A stretch of 64,000 nt of DNA, from positions 62,001 through 126,000 of the forward strand of contig JAQMWT010000564.1 of the NCBI GenBank assembly GCA_029834535.1. Reading direction: 5' to 3'. A model generated the notes under the pieces. It ran no database searches and was not told the DNA's origin. It was given only the letters and a program-made list of their open reading frames with translations. Positions 20,439 through 32,012 of the stretch are shown in pieces (position 1 is the first letter of the stretch; each line of letters starts with the position of its first letter). This DNA comes from Chrysophaeum taylorii (lineage: Eukaryota > Sar > Pelagophyceae > Pelagomonadales > Pelagomonadaceae). The position numbers were made by a program, and so were the translations under genes.

Positions 20439-22784
20439 TTAGTCTTCGGACCGTGCACGTGGCCTCTCGTCCGACGCATTGTGCGTTTTCGTATCCTTTT
20501 CTTCCGGCGGCGTGTCCGTGGCTCGACCCGTCGTAACCGAGACCGTTTCAGGGGGGTCCGCAGGAAAAGATGGCGTCGTCCCTGAAGTCAACTCTATCGT
20601 AAGATCGTCGTCTGCATCGCTCGCAATGGTCATCGTCTCACCTGTCGACTGATCATCCGTGCTATCGCTGCAGAAATCCATGTCTGGCTCACTGCCAGTC
20701 CGGTCGCCAAAGGTCATATCGGGGGGATCCAAAGATAAGCCGATAGCGTCGAGGGCTTCCTCGTCAAAAACAAACGGTGGGTCGTCCTTGGACGACGCGT
20801 CAAGTAACATAATCGAGGACACTGGTTCACAAGGTATGGCCTCTTCGTCTTCCGAGTCCGAATCGCCTTCCCAGTATCGTGGAGCTTCGAGTTCATCGCT
20901 CGACTCTTCGAGTTCATCGCTCGACATCTCTGCATAAATCTGTGCCAAAGACCGACGATCGGTCAGCACGACGTTTGGTGGCTCGTCCGGCTGTGGGCGA
21001 GCAAGATCTTCGAATGCGGCCGCGGCAAAAGCGTCGGCTGCGTTGTCGGAGCGGGTGTCCGTGTTCGGGTACATCATCACTCCTAATGGTAGCTGTTGAC
21101 CGCACAGGGTCGTAAACGCGAAAGTGGCGCTCAAAGAATCCAAATTAAAATGGTATCGCCCTTCGTCTTATTCGTCGTCGCGCGATCGGCGTCGTCTGTG
21201 CCGGTGCGAACTTCGACTGGGGCTCTTGTTATCTTTGTCTCTCTCTGGCGTCAGTTCGGCAGGTCCTAGTATCTCTGGATCGGCTTCGTCCCTGTAGGCG
21301 ACTGGTGCTCCCAAGTCTATCCGAACTGCCTCAATCGTCTCGTCTATCGAAACATCGACACATGCGTCGTCTTCTTGCCAAAACTCCGACCAAACGTAAA
21401 TTAACTCTCCGTTGGCGAATAAATCCATGCCTCGGGGTCGGAATCGCACTTCTTGCCGCTCTGGCGGTTTCTTCCTTAGGGAACAGTGAGCTCGTATCCA
21501 TATCGTCGGTACGCTCATCTTCCTCTTATCCATGCTGATCGTCCCATCCAAATTCGATTCTGGGCGGCAGCTATACTCATCCCTCATAGTCTGTTCGGGA
21601 TCTTTCTTTATCACATAGCCATCATCATATGCAGGCTGAAAATCTTTGAACTCTTCGTTCGTGAGTAATACGCCAGGGCTTTCACAGAGCTCCAAAGGCG
21701 GTTCATGCATTATAAGGTTCTTCACCTCTTCAGATTTCGTATCCATTTTCCTCTGGCGGCCTACCATCCGCTCCATCGCTTAAAATGTGGGCAATCGCCT
21801 TGTCACTAAAAATGTCGGCACACGAAATGTCTGCCATCGTCAAAAAGAACAAAACGTCTGCAAAAACGTCTGCAATCGGTTCGTCGGGGGGCCCTGCAAA
21901 AGAAGAAGGCGTCGTCCCCGACGTCACATCTGTCAAGAAATGGCCATCAGAGGGCACGTGACGTTCGATGGGCGTGTAAACAGGTGCGCGCTTATCATTC
22001 GAGATAATCCTCTGCGACGCATCGTTGATCGATCGTGAAGACGAAGTGTCATCCACTTGAATGTCCGGAGGTAGACTCATAGCATCGAGCGTAGCAGCCG
22101 CGGGTCCATTCCTTTGGGCGTCATCGGCTGCACGGGGCTCGTAAATCGAATTCAAACATAACTCCGGCGCGTCGTCAAAACCAAGGGCTGTGTCAGCTGA
22201 CGACAAATCATATCGTGCCACAAACGGTGACACCGGGTCAGAAGCGGCTGTTGGCTTCGGCCCGTAGTTTAACGACGTTTCGGTCAGATTCTCCGATCCT
22301 GTGGGGATTTTGGTTTGGGTGAGCTCCTTCGACTTGGATTGCTCTTGCCCGTAGTTTAACGACGTTTCGGTCATCTTGGACGACTCGTCGTCGTCGTCGC
22401 GCGGCTTCCTAACTTTCGCGCGCGTTCGCGTAGGCGGCGGTTCTTCCGAGGGTCGGGATTCTCCCTCAGGACTGCTCGCTCGCCTCGAGCGACTCGGCGT
22501 ACGCAATTCATCCCTCTCGCGGGTCAACAGTCGTACTTGCTCGTATAACTCATCTGATCGAGCGTGTGCGTGCCGCAGTTGCTCTTGCATTATTTCTATC
22601 TTCTTCTGGCGTAGCCATTCACGCCGTATATCTCTTCTTCTATCAGCTGGATGAGGATCTCTTTGGCGCGCTCATTTTCTCGACGTATATCGCGTAAATG
22701 CGCTTCGTATATTTTCGTAATGTTCGGTGGTTCATCGTCTCGCGCACGTTCTGGATGGGCTGCCGGTTGCCTCGCCGGCGGCAC
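20439..22784 (-). pseudogene. Copy B gag-like region (fossil)
   Basis: N-terminal coiled coil (IYEAHLRDIRRENERAKEIL and LYEQVRLLTRERDEL), then acidic, Ser/Pro-rich sequence. The coiled coil corresponds to that at the N-terminus of A1 and A3 gag. Little of the capsid-like core of A3 is recognisable here. It is split into several frames. Confidence 0.6.
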
Positions 22785-22842
22785 TCTCGGCGGTTCATCG
22801 CCGTTGTAGTTCAGCTCCTCTTCCTCCTCATCATCATCAGTA

Positions 22843-23207
22843 ACTAACTAACTAACTTCAGACCTCTCCCGAGCATGGGAGCCAGGCCGGACCGACAGGA
22901 GCCAGTCCGGAATCACGGGCCTGTAGACGAGGAGCGCCGAAAGGTCGGTCGGCGGAGAGTGACCATCAAGCTTGTCGCCATGCGACGAGGAGACCGCGAT
23001 GTGACTGACAACCAACTCGTCGATAACCTTCCGTCTTCGCCCCCCGGCCATACCCCGTCCCACTGCGAACGTTCCGGCTGCCAACCGGCCCGCCCGGGAG
23101 GCGACTAGGTGCCAACCTACGCCGGGAGGGCGGATGCCCTCGCAAGGCTCAGGATTCATGAGGCACCGTCCTCCATCGCAACCGTAGTCGGGGACAGGGT
23201 AAGGGAA
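22843..23207 (-). mobile_element. LINE 3' end L4
   Basis: 365 bp with a (TTAG)n tail on the minus strand and a perfect 11-bp duplication CATCATCAGTA (22832-22842, 23208-23218). It translates on the minus strand from VASRAGRLAAGTFAVGRG to PDWLLSVRPGSHARERSE, so it retains the C-terminus of a LINE protein plus the tail. Confidence 0.85.
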
Positions 23208-23797
23208 CATCATCAGTATAATCATCATTATCATCAACATCGTCATCATCATCATCGTGCCGTTCGTTCGTCCCCTCGGGTCGACTTGAAGGTTCGGTTT
23301 CTCGTATCTGCTCGTCAGCAGCGTCGTCTTCCTCCATATCGTCGTCGGCTCGCTCCAATCGGCAAAAACCAGAACGGGTCCAAGAAGGTTGAGTCGTCGT
23401 CGTTCTCGTGCTCCGACGACTCTTGGACTTGGCTTGTCCACGTCACGCGCAATATCGTCGCCGCGTGCGTCTTCCACCGACCGATCTATCGGTTCCGGTG
23501 GGCGGCAGAGTCCGTCTCTGCCCGGCAATCAATGCCTCAGTGAGTTGCGACCTCACTCCGCTCGCCTGCGGCAGTGGTACCCGGGTAGCGCGTCGGCTCG
23601 AACCGATCCGCGCGTCGTCACCTCCGACGACTAAAGTATCCGGCCGGGGATCTTTCCCACGGCGATGGTCCCTTTCGAACTTTTCGTCGGCGCGCTTGAT
23701 CAGGGCGCGCACGGCTTGTCCGGAATGTGTAGAATGCTAGATGCACTCGTCCGCTGCGACCGATATGGTCGCTCGAATCTCGTATTCCTTCACCACC

Positions 23798-24113
23798 TGT
23801 GGCGGACAGGGAAATTTTGCCTACCTGGGCTCACCTTCGAATCTAGGCTCCACGCTCACGCCCGTGCTCTTGATCGAGTCAACTGGACGTGGAAGGCCGT
23901 TCATCCGCCACACAACCACAAGCAACTTCCGTGCCTGGTCCTCACAACTTGAGGATCGGCTGTTGCTTTATGATTAAGAACTCTTTAATCACAGGAATCA
24001 GGGAAGATGGTGTCGTAGAGAAAACTAACATCGTCAGATCGGAGTAGGGTGCCCCTGATAACGGGGGGGCCTAAAGGAGGGGTATGCCATAGGAGGAGGG
24101 AGTTTCCGCCATA
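23798..24113 (-). repeat. Copy B 5' LTR
   Basis: 316 bp, about 94% identical by eye to 9519-9835. It is followed by GGTCC, the target duplication. The region just inside it (about 23740-23797) would hold the primer-binding site, but I could not assign a tRNA. Confidence 0.9.
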
Positions 24114-24460
24114 GGTCCATCCGGCCTACCCAGGCTACCCAGGGTATCCAGGGTGGCCGGGTGACCAAGGCCGCCAGTCCATCCGGTCTACCCAGGCTAT
24201 CCAAGGTATCCAGGGTGGCCAGGGGATCCAGGGTATCCAGGGTGGCCGGGGTGACCCAGGCCGCCGGTCCATCCGGCCTACCCAGGCTATCCAGGGTATC
24301 CAGGGTGGCCGGGGTATCCAGGGCATCCAGGGTGGCCGGGTGACCCAGGCCGCCGGTCCATCCGGCCTGCCCAAGCTATCCAGGGTATCCAGGGTGGCCG
24401 GGAGACCCAGGCCGCCGGTCCATCCGGCCTACCCAGGCTATCGAGGGTGGACAGGGGGGT
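24114..24460. repeat. 62-bp minisatellite, right part
   Basis: The same repeat unit as 8908-9518, resuming in phase after copy B. All frames are open for long stretches because of the repeat composition; these frames are not genes. Confidence 0.9.
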
Positions 24461-24705
24461 TGGGGGGGGGACCTCGCGGTTGGGGGGGGGACCTCGCTCC
24501 CTCGGCCACCCTGGACACCCTGGATACCTGGCTAGTCCGCCGCCCTCACCCCTCCCCTCCCGGCCACCCTGGAGCGCCCTGGATGGTTCTAAAGGGCGAG
24601 AGTGGCCAGGGTGTCGACGTGGGACCCAGGCTATCCAGGGTTGACGTCCTATCCAGGGTGAGGGGCGTACGGCGCCTCGCGTGGCGACCGGGCCCGATGG
24701 GGAGA
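24461..24705. other. GC-rich degenerate repeats, no gene
   Basis: Contains two copies of a G-run segment (GGGACCTCGC preceded by eight or nine G) and scattered CCAGGGTG pieces, probably degenerate minisatellite. No coding signal. Confidence 0.5.
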
Positions 24706-24850
24706 GGATGACTTCGACCACCTATGCAGGCCCCAGGGGCAATGATGGCAAATGAATGACTTCGACCACCTGTACAGACCCCAGGAGACCCGATGGTTGT
24801 CGGATGACTTCGACCAACTGCACCGACCCCAGGAGCCCCGTTGTAAACGG
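24706..24850. repeat. Short tandem repeat, three units of about 47 bp
   Basis: Three units share ATGACTTCGACCAC...GACCCCAGGAG, with divergence between them. The unit is unrelated to the 62-bp minisatellite. Confidence 0.7.
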
Positions 24851-26612
24851 GAGAAAGGCTAGGCGCGCATGTCTGCGCATTAGAAGGCTTAATGGCACAC
24901 GCAGCCTGATCTGGCTTTTTCAGCCGGTTCTCCACTAAGCCCGGCAGTACTTAATTAATAGCCAAAGTTCAACCAGACTTCTGCTAATCTGCACATACCT
25001 ATGTCTGCAGCATCTCTCGTGGAGAAAGAACGGGAGTCTTTTCGAACACAATGTATCTATGGTCAATCAAAATCAAAGCAAAGCCACCGTAGAATGTGCA
25101 GTTCCAATGAAATTCAGCTTTGTCTTACAGGTTTAGCGGGTTATAGTTGACTCCGCTCGCATGCACGTTCCTGCCAGTCACTTAACCATCGGAAGTGGAG
25201 AATACGTAATCACACACGACACTGAACGCGGATTGCTGGGAACCGGACTGGTGAAACGTCCGGGCCTTATTTGCATGCAAGGGATCCTCAACTTGAAGAC
25301 AGAGCTTCCCCTTGAAGGCAGAGAAATGTCCACGAGTAAATCTACCCAACCTGCCATGGACAAGGGTCCAGACTCCACATAGGGGGTCACTTTGATTTTG
25401 CGACAGTAGTTTCCATGTACTTGCAGCCTCCAGTCCTTTTCTGGTAATTCGCAATGTCATTTCGTCACAGAAAGTGGAAGAGTAGTAAATATGCACATCT
25501 CCAAGTTGATTGACGTTTGAGTGTAAGGAGATCGCGTGGGTAACTTGGCCGATTCTCTGGCGAAAGGCCCCATGATAGAATACCTCATTTCCCGTACATG
25601 CGCTTTCATGTGCGGTGTCATCCCATGTATGCGCAGTTACTTTCCCCTCAAGATACATCATTATTCCCTTTTCTGTTCCACTATTCTCTCCATCTCTCTG
25701 CCGTGAGACGAGTATATACACACCGTCGCCAAGCCAATGTTGCTAATGTTGCGAGTATTCAACTTCAAAAAGCAGGTTTTTAACCTCAGCTGAGGGCTTG
25801 AAGATATACATGTGTGAACCATGTATTCTCCAAAGTCTGAAGGTTGTGCTTGTGTGCTCTTGCCATCCCTAGAGAACTCCAGTGTCAGTGATAAACATGT
25901 CCTTATCAGGATGAATTGCAAGAATTGAGAGCGGGAGTTGTTTGTCGCTCGGGTGATAAGACTGCACCTATGCGAGTTGTTCCTGAAGACAACTTTCCGA
26001 TATGGAGTATTTGGCCAGGCCGGCAATTAAAATGCCCGCTTATTCAAGCAGAACTTTCGTTTCTTGGAAAGATTTATCTCCATCTATTACATGACCCCAA
26101 AGATTTCAGAAAACATGCGGGGGTGCACACGCTGACACAACAAGCTGCTGTGGTAGTTGCATCGTGCAAGAATGCATGAACGCACACACCTCGTAAGCAA
26201 CAACACTACCATAAGAGTGGCCAAATATCTGATACGGTCATGAGCTGTGAGTACCTTGAATATAAGTGGCAAGCTCAGCTCTCCAGTTCTCAGCGGCAGA
26301 TGACCCGAGTACATGGACCTCAAAGTGTCAACGCAAAAAAACCCAGGACTAAAAGCAAGCACCACTAAGTCCCAATGGCGGGATTAAATATATTACCCAC
26401 TCGGGATGCCCAATACATTCGAATAAGCGGTAACACCGCAATTCGTTGAAATATGACGGAACATTGAAAGCAGACGTACATTTATAATCAGGGTAACCTT
26501 ACGCGAGAATCCGCAGTTCCACAAGGCACTTGCTAGCGCAGCGATATTACAATACGAACGGAGTATTAGATAAATGTAGCAATTAACGAAGCTAAGGAGA
26601 TTCGACGAACGG
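24851..26612. other. AT-richer region downstream of the PKS, no supported gene
   Basis: Base composition is visibly less GC-rich than in the flanks. The longest frame is 25182-25721 on the minus strand (179 residues, including VFYHGAFRQRIGQVTHAISL). I do not recognise it and see no domain signature. It could be a decayed gene or chance. The region lies 3' of the last ACP of the PKS and would include its downstream untranslated sequence. Confidence 0.4.
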
Positions 26613-27089
26613 CTATTGTGGCAATGAATGAAGCTGTAGAGATTCCAAGAACGACGCCACCCCCGACAGCGACGGATGGTCTAAGAACAGCGTGCTTGGC
26701 ATATCAACTCCGATCTGCTCTCCTAATGCTCGTGAGAGCTCTGTTGCACGCATCGAGTCCAGACCAGCTGACACGAGCGGTGCAGTCATGGCGATCGATG
26801 TCCCAAGGAACTCCGATACGCACGATGCCAAAACACGAGTTATATCTTTCGAGGTCCTCAATGCTGGCGTTCCGCGACTTCGACTCGCGACTACAGTTTT
26901 GGTAGTCTCCGCAAGTCGCTCGACCGATTGCTCTCGATGTCGTCCTACTTTAGATTCTATCGACATGAACGTGCCACGCCTCTCGACGTCCCCTATCGAG
27001 ACAAACCTCGACAGCACGCGTATCGTTCCGCCAAGAGGACGGTAGCTGCAGTCCTTGAGGTGCTTTACCGTGCGCACAAGATCACCCAC
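26613..27089 (-). pseudogene. PKS terminal ACP (3' end of the PKS locus)
   Basis: The 158-residue frame has an acyl carrier protein domain with the phosphopantetheine site AGLDSMRATEL and the helix region STLFLDHPSLSGVASFLES. It is the leftmost copy of the array and ends in its own stop just past the homology border. In transcription order (minus strand) it is therefore the last ACP of the gene. The ACP motif is more canonical here (LDSM, DHPS) than in the other copies (VDSM, DHLS), suggesting less decay. The preceding KR-derived region is interrupted as in the other units, so the locus as a whole is scored as a pseudogene. Confidence 0.75.
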
Positions 27090-27149
27090 ACCGTGGCTTC
27101 TACTCTACGTTGATACCGAAACCGCAGTGAATCGCGAATCGACCGTTGC

Positions 27150-29150
27150 ATACCAGCATCTTTTTCTCGGGACGCCCGGGACGTATGGTGTAGAACAGAC
27201 AGTCAGCTGACAGAAGTGGATCGGACTGTGATGCCCAGAGCATGACACACGTCCCTCAGTCGTCGTCCACATTCACATCAAGTCCCCGACACTTGAAATG
27301 GCCGCGCACGGGGGCAGGCTGACCGATGCTTGCGCTGGCTCGGGACCTCCAAGCTCTCTTCGCTCTTAAGGAGCGACGATGGACACGTCGACGAGACATG
27401 CCAAACCCAAAAAAGAGCCCACTTACTCGCCTCGCACACGACTGAACCCACCGATCAAAATCCGTAGGCGGGACCTAGTGTTCAAGGCACAACTTTGCAA
27501 CATGGCAAGCGGTGTCGTCAGGCCGACTCGAGTCAGCACACCGACGCTGGCCGCAAAAGTAGACGCCAGAATACGAGGCACAAAACATGCGTGTGCCATG
27601 CGCCTGCGTTGCGCGTGAAATCACAACGTCCGCGTTCTAATGGACAACATCGTAATCTCGCACACGAGCTGGGTGTACGACATTCTCGCGCAACTGAGAG
27701 CCGACACCAAACACGATCCCACTAACGATGAGCGCAGCCATCTCGAATTCTTTTCGACTCGTTTCTGTCGCATAAGACATGCCGCATAAAGCTCGAAGTC
27801 AACTAGAATGTTCATCACTGACCGTGTCGAAGGCACGAGGAGCGATCACGGCACGTAGCCTCAAAAACGAGATACAAAACACCGAGGGGTACACGAGCTC
27901 GGAAACACGCCATGCCCCAGGGACCAACCCACCAGATTTGGAACAGCGAAGACACAACCCACCCACGAGACTCGCGCGAGCGGGCGAATACCCTCACTTT
28001 GTGGAAGTGTGCTACGTGTCCAAGCAGAAGGCTCGACCCACATCGCGACTAACCTACCCCCGATACAGCACTCGCCCTCGAGTTTATTTCGATTCATCGC
28101 CGCGATAAATTCCGCAGTGCGTCACAGGGGCACCTCGGGCGGAGTTGCGCTCACAACAAACATGCCACCAGTCGCATCGACACGAATCTCTTCGGGAGAC
28201 AATATCGAGCTCGACGCGCGCAACTACCCGCGCGGCCATCCCGCCAATATCCAACTCGCGCGGACACTGGCCACGGCGACAACTCGGTAACTGACCGCAG
28301 ACGATACGCCAAACTAGCGTCCCACCGAAAGTGACCAGGCTTCAGTCGCCCTAAAAAATCCCACGATGACCAGACTTTCATGACCAGGAAATTCTCGCCG
28401 CACTTACTCGAGGCTTCCACATCGCTCGATCTTCACATCACGACCCACGTCTTCGATGAGCACGATCGTGGCTACAACACAGGGAGCGCGACCTTTAGAC
28501 CTGGAGACACCACCACCATCCGTGTATCAACGCACGCGCCGCATTGACTCCGAGAAACCCACAAGATCTCGTCGAATCACCGCGGAGGTGCATGAGGGTC
28601 GAGCTACGATTCACCCCGTGATCGCACGCCACCTCGTTTCGTAGTGCGCAAACACGGCTTCCAAGAAACACGCGATGTCCCCTCTGGCAGATGCGTGCCG
28701 CTTTTCGTCTCAAGTTTTGCTCTTTATGGCTCGAGAGACAAGGTGGCCAAGACGCAGGCAGCCGGCATCACGAGGAATGCCCATGGCGCGGCTTGCACCA
28801 AGACTCCACAACGTGCCGTGAACGTGTTTCTCGGTGTTGCCATCCTATGCGAGGACACCACGTGCTGCCACTATCGGAACCCGCGTGCGCCAATTCCGGT
28901 GCATTTGGGGCCAGTTTGTTGCCACGCCCAAAGAAGCCGGCACGCACGAAGTTCCATTTGTGGCACCACCATCACCAGTTAGTTCATTATAAAGCAGAGT
29001 TCGGCTTAGTCCCGCTAGAACGGGGAAGGGTGCGTGGCGTGATCTGCCCCCAAGTCTTTTCCAAAACAACGTAACCATGCCTACAAGCTGCCTCCGCGCC
29101 ATGACATAATTTCCCCCTTTGAGGCTACCGACATCCACGACACCACTCAC
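27150..29150 (-). pseudogene. Unit 1 KR and DH-KR linker remnant
   Basis: No long frame on the minus strand. Near 27280-27340 the minus strand reads SIGQPAP and, in the version at 41850-41910, continues as GQPAPCAAISSVGDLM, which resembles the GQ..YAAAN...D..A signature near the C-terminus of ketoreductase domains. After it, ALGITVRS and GMQRS fit the KR-ACP linker. The assignment rests on short motifs and domain order. The many plus-strand short frames here are the antisense of this decayed sequence. Confidence 0.45.
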
Positions 29151-29621
29151 TAAGCCAGTATTTCCGCGACAACTTTACCCTGCGAGCTCAGATTCGTCGC
29201 CGCGCCGATTCTCGTCGTTGCCACGCACTATTTTACCCACCGCGTGAGTCGTGAATGCCATATCAGTCGTCATCGTGGTGCTCGCACTGGCTATTTCGAA
29301 ATTTCCGCGCGTCGCCAGCGTCCAGCGCACTTTGACGTTGCCATTTCTTTACGTGAGTCGACGTGTAGACCCCGCCGATAGAACCCAAAGTCAAAAGAAC
29401 ACGACGTCGCATATCGTCAATACTCTCGTGTCCATTCCCGTGGTTGTTGCGAACGCAAGTTCGACGTATCCAACACCTGGGAAGACTATGTTACCACAAA
29501 CTACGTGGTCTTGGATCGCTGCCGACGTTTGATAACCCACGCAACCCTCTGTGATACTGGAGTGGAAGTGCGCCGCATCGTCTACGTGTGGTTCCCGCGA
29601 GATCTCTAGCCAGAGTGGGCC
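29150..29621 (-). pseudogene. Unit 1 dehydratase (DH) remnant
   Basis: The minus strand reads QDHVVCGNIVFPGVGYVELA at about 29450-29510. This contains the DH active-site pattern HxxxGxxxxP, followed by PGxGYxE, which is typical of PKS dehydratases. Further on, FEIASAS and THAVGKIV fit the end of the N-terminal DH fold. A TGA follows the VVFF segment and at least one frameshift occurs, both present in every unit. The DH would remove water from the beta-hydroxy intermediate. Confidence 0.7.
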
Positions 29622-31952
29622 CTATACACCCGCACAAGCGTACAAAGAACCACGGAACAGCGATAACGCTCTGCGTTCCGGCAGCAAGCTGACAAAGCGG
29701 ATCCCGACGAGGCCAAATTGGGCGTGAGCAATCGTACCACTGAATCCGAATGAGCTTAAACGTGCACAAAAACCGCACCTCGTGTCCTCGAGCGTGGTGC
29801 CTGCTGTCAGCTCAATCGGCATACGAAACGGGTACTCGTCTTTCTTTTCGGTTTTGGCTGTGACGTGGGAGACCAAATGTGCATTTAGCCTCCGTAACAG
29901 CGCATTTCGAGCGACAGATGCGCAAGACATCTACACGGCCACGATCGACCAAAGACCCGAAGCTGCAGCGGCCGCCTCGAGATGGCCGACGTTGGCCTTG
30001 ATAGAGGCTGAACCCACCGCTGCTCCCACATCCCTGCCATTACAGTGACCGCCGTGGCACAGCGCCGCGACTGCCGCACCCACTTCTATGGGGTCACCCA
30101 GCGCCGTTCCGGTACCGTGAGCTTCCAAAGCCTCGCTCCTTCCTCCGCAACTCATCCTCACTGACGCTAGTAACCGTCGCTGCGACGTCCCGTTCGGTGC
30201 CGTGAGGCTCGCACTCGGACCGTCCTGCTGGACTGCGGAATCCAGGAGATTACGAGAGCCACCCCACCTCTCGCTCCTACTTTCCGGTTCGTACACGAAA
30301 GCGCCACAGCCCTCGGAGCGGCAGTAACCGTCGGCGTCGCGATCAAAAGTGTGGCAGCGGCCACAGACGGACAGCATACCGGCTGTGGCAAAAGAACGTG
30401 TCACCACCCAAACTAGCAGGCCTGCTCCGACAGCCAGCGCGCGCTCACACTCTTGGCATGAGAGTGCCGTCGTGGCTAGATGCATGGCCACGAGAGAGGA
30501 CGAGCAAGCTGTGTCCAAGGAGAGGCATGGACCCGTGAGACCTAGACAGTACGAGACGCGACCTGAGGCGACCGAAAGCGCACTCGAAGTTCCGGTGTAG
30601 ATGCTCAAACCTTGGCGGGTGGCGCGTCTCACGTAGACACTGGCTCTCGTATCCCCCGTCACATCGTCCATCATATTCCCACTTAAGCCCACGTAGACGC
30701 CCATAGGGGCCTTCACGAGAGAGCTGCGAACCAAGTCAACAAGCTCGTCACAACTAGCCTGGATGGCAACACAGCTGGATTCCAAGATAAGCGCCATCTG
30801 AGGATCCATCGCACGAGCCTCCATGGACGAAATGCCAAAAGCCAGCATATCGAATTCCACTCGTGCTCGAGTAAACGCTCCGTACGATGCCGCGAGGGGC
30901 AGCGTCTCGTGCGAGGCAACCGAATGGCTCCACCGTGTTATCGGCGTGCGATTGGCGGCTGCGTGTCCTCCGGAAACAACCCCGCAAAGAGCGCGATCGT
31001 TGGCCACCCTTCCGGGCAATTCGCAGCTCGCGCCGCGCATCACCATTGTCCGTTTTGGTGTCCATGCTGTGTTTGTGATACGTGTTACGCCATCCGGAGA
31101 CGGCGCTTCGTCCACCGACGGAGGTCTCAAGACCCCGGGCTGCGAGGATCCCGGTGTCCTTAACGTTCCCACGAACTGCCCGACGCAGTTAATTGTAGGA
31201 TGATCGAAAAGCAGCGTTGCGGGTAGTGTCAACCCGGTCTTTTCGCCCAGTAAACGCGTAAACTCCGTCACCGCGATCGAGTCGAGGCCCACGGACATTA
31301 GAGGCATGTCGGCAGCCACGTTGGTGCCGAGAAGCTCGCGTACCGTCGACATTACTACGACGCGACCCATCTCCACTCCCGTACTATGCATATCGCGGTG
31401 GACCGGCGGCTCAACAAACGAGCTAGGATGCTCACCGTGGTACGTCTCGCTTTCTCGGGGGAACCGAGACCCATGCTGGCCTCTGCCCACATCGTGACCG
31501 AAAGATTCCAAGAACGACGCCACCCCCGACAGCGACAGATGGTCGAAGAACATCGTGCTTGGCATATCAACTCCGATCTGCTCTCCTCGCGTTCGTGAGA
31601 GCTCTGTTTCACGCATCGAGTCCACACCAGCTGACACGAGCGGTGCAGTCATGGCGATCGACTTCCCAAGGAACTCCGATACGCACGATGCCAAAACACG
31701 GGTTATATCTTTCGAGGTCCCCAATGCTGGCGTTCCGCAACTTCGATTCGCGACTACACTTTTGGTAGTCTCCGCAAGTCGCTCGACCGATTGCTCTCGA
31801 TGTCGTCCTACTTCAGATTCTATCGACATGAACGTGCCACGCCTCTCGACGTCCCCTATCGAGACAAACCTCGACAGCACGCGTATCGTTCCGCCAAGAG
31901 GACGGTAGCTGCAGTCCTTGAGGTGCTGTACCGTGCGCACAAGATCACCCAC
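29622..31952 (-). pseudogene. Unit 1/2 PKS: ACP-ACP-KS, interrupted by a shared TAG
   Basis: The 673-residue frame 29931-31952 encodes ACP1 (phosphopantetheine Ser about 112, VDSM), ACP2 (Ser about 225, GLDSI) and a ketosynthase from about 300. KS catalytic residues are present: Cys about 483 in DTACSSSLV, His about 612 in EAHGTGTALGDP, and His about 657 in KANVGHLEAAAA. A TAG follows GLWSIVAV. The same frame continues in 29622-29930 with the rest of the KS (RRLNAHL, then SSFGFSGTIAHA). KS catalyses chain elongation; ACPs carry the chain. No acyltransferase follows the KS. If UAG is a true stop, KS is truncated before its C-terminus. Confidence 0.8.
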
Positions 31953-32012
31953 ACCGTGGCTTCTACTCTACGTTGATACCGAAACCGCAGTGAATCGCGA
32001 ATCGACCGTTGC

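Larger units (their letters stand above)
9519..24113 (-). mobile_element. Gypsy copy B (LTR retrotransposon with methyltransferase domain, broken)
   Basis: 14.6 kb on the minus strand between LTRs of 317 and 316 bp with inverted ends TGTGGCGG...CCGCC(A). A perfect 5-bp target duplication GGTCC flanks it (9514-9518, 24114-24118). About 19 differences between the LTRs by eye (near 94% identity) make it older than A1. Order of parts: gag-like coiled coil, protease, cytosine-methyltransferase-like domain, RT, RNase H, integrase. About 3.8 kb of its length is later insertions: one hAT and three LINE ends. The coding region has several breaks. It represents a subfamily distinct from A1 and A3. Confidence 0.9.

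Noticed and set aside
24135-24721. Long open frames on both strands across the minisatellite (rich in W, P, G)
   Set aside because: They follow the 62-bp tandem repeat; openness is a by-product of repeat composition, with no domain and no start context.
25182-25721. 179-residue frame as a PKS enoylreductase
   Set aside because: A few residues near the end (HASGVNY) recall ER domains, but no NADPH-binding motif or domain length supports it; left as an unidentified frame.
28644-29074. Plus-strand 112- and 127-residue frames repeated in every unit
   Set aside because: Repetition comes from unit duplication, not selection; there is no recognisable domain and they lie opposite decayed DH-KR sequence.
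30823-31203. Plus-strand frames opposite the PKS ACP-KS region, repeated in each unit
   Set aside because: They are antisense shadows of the conserved PKS frame; the domain motifs are all on the minus strand.
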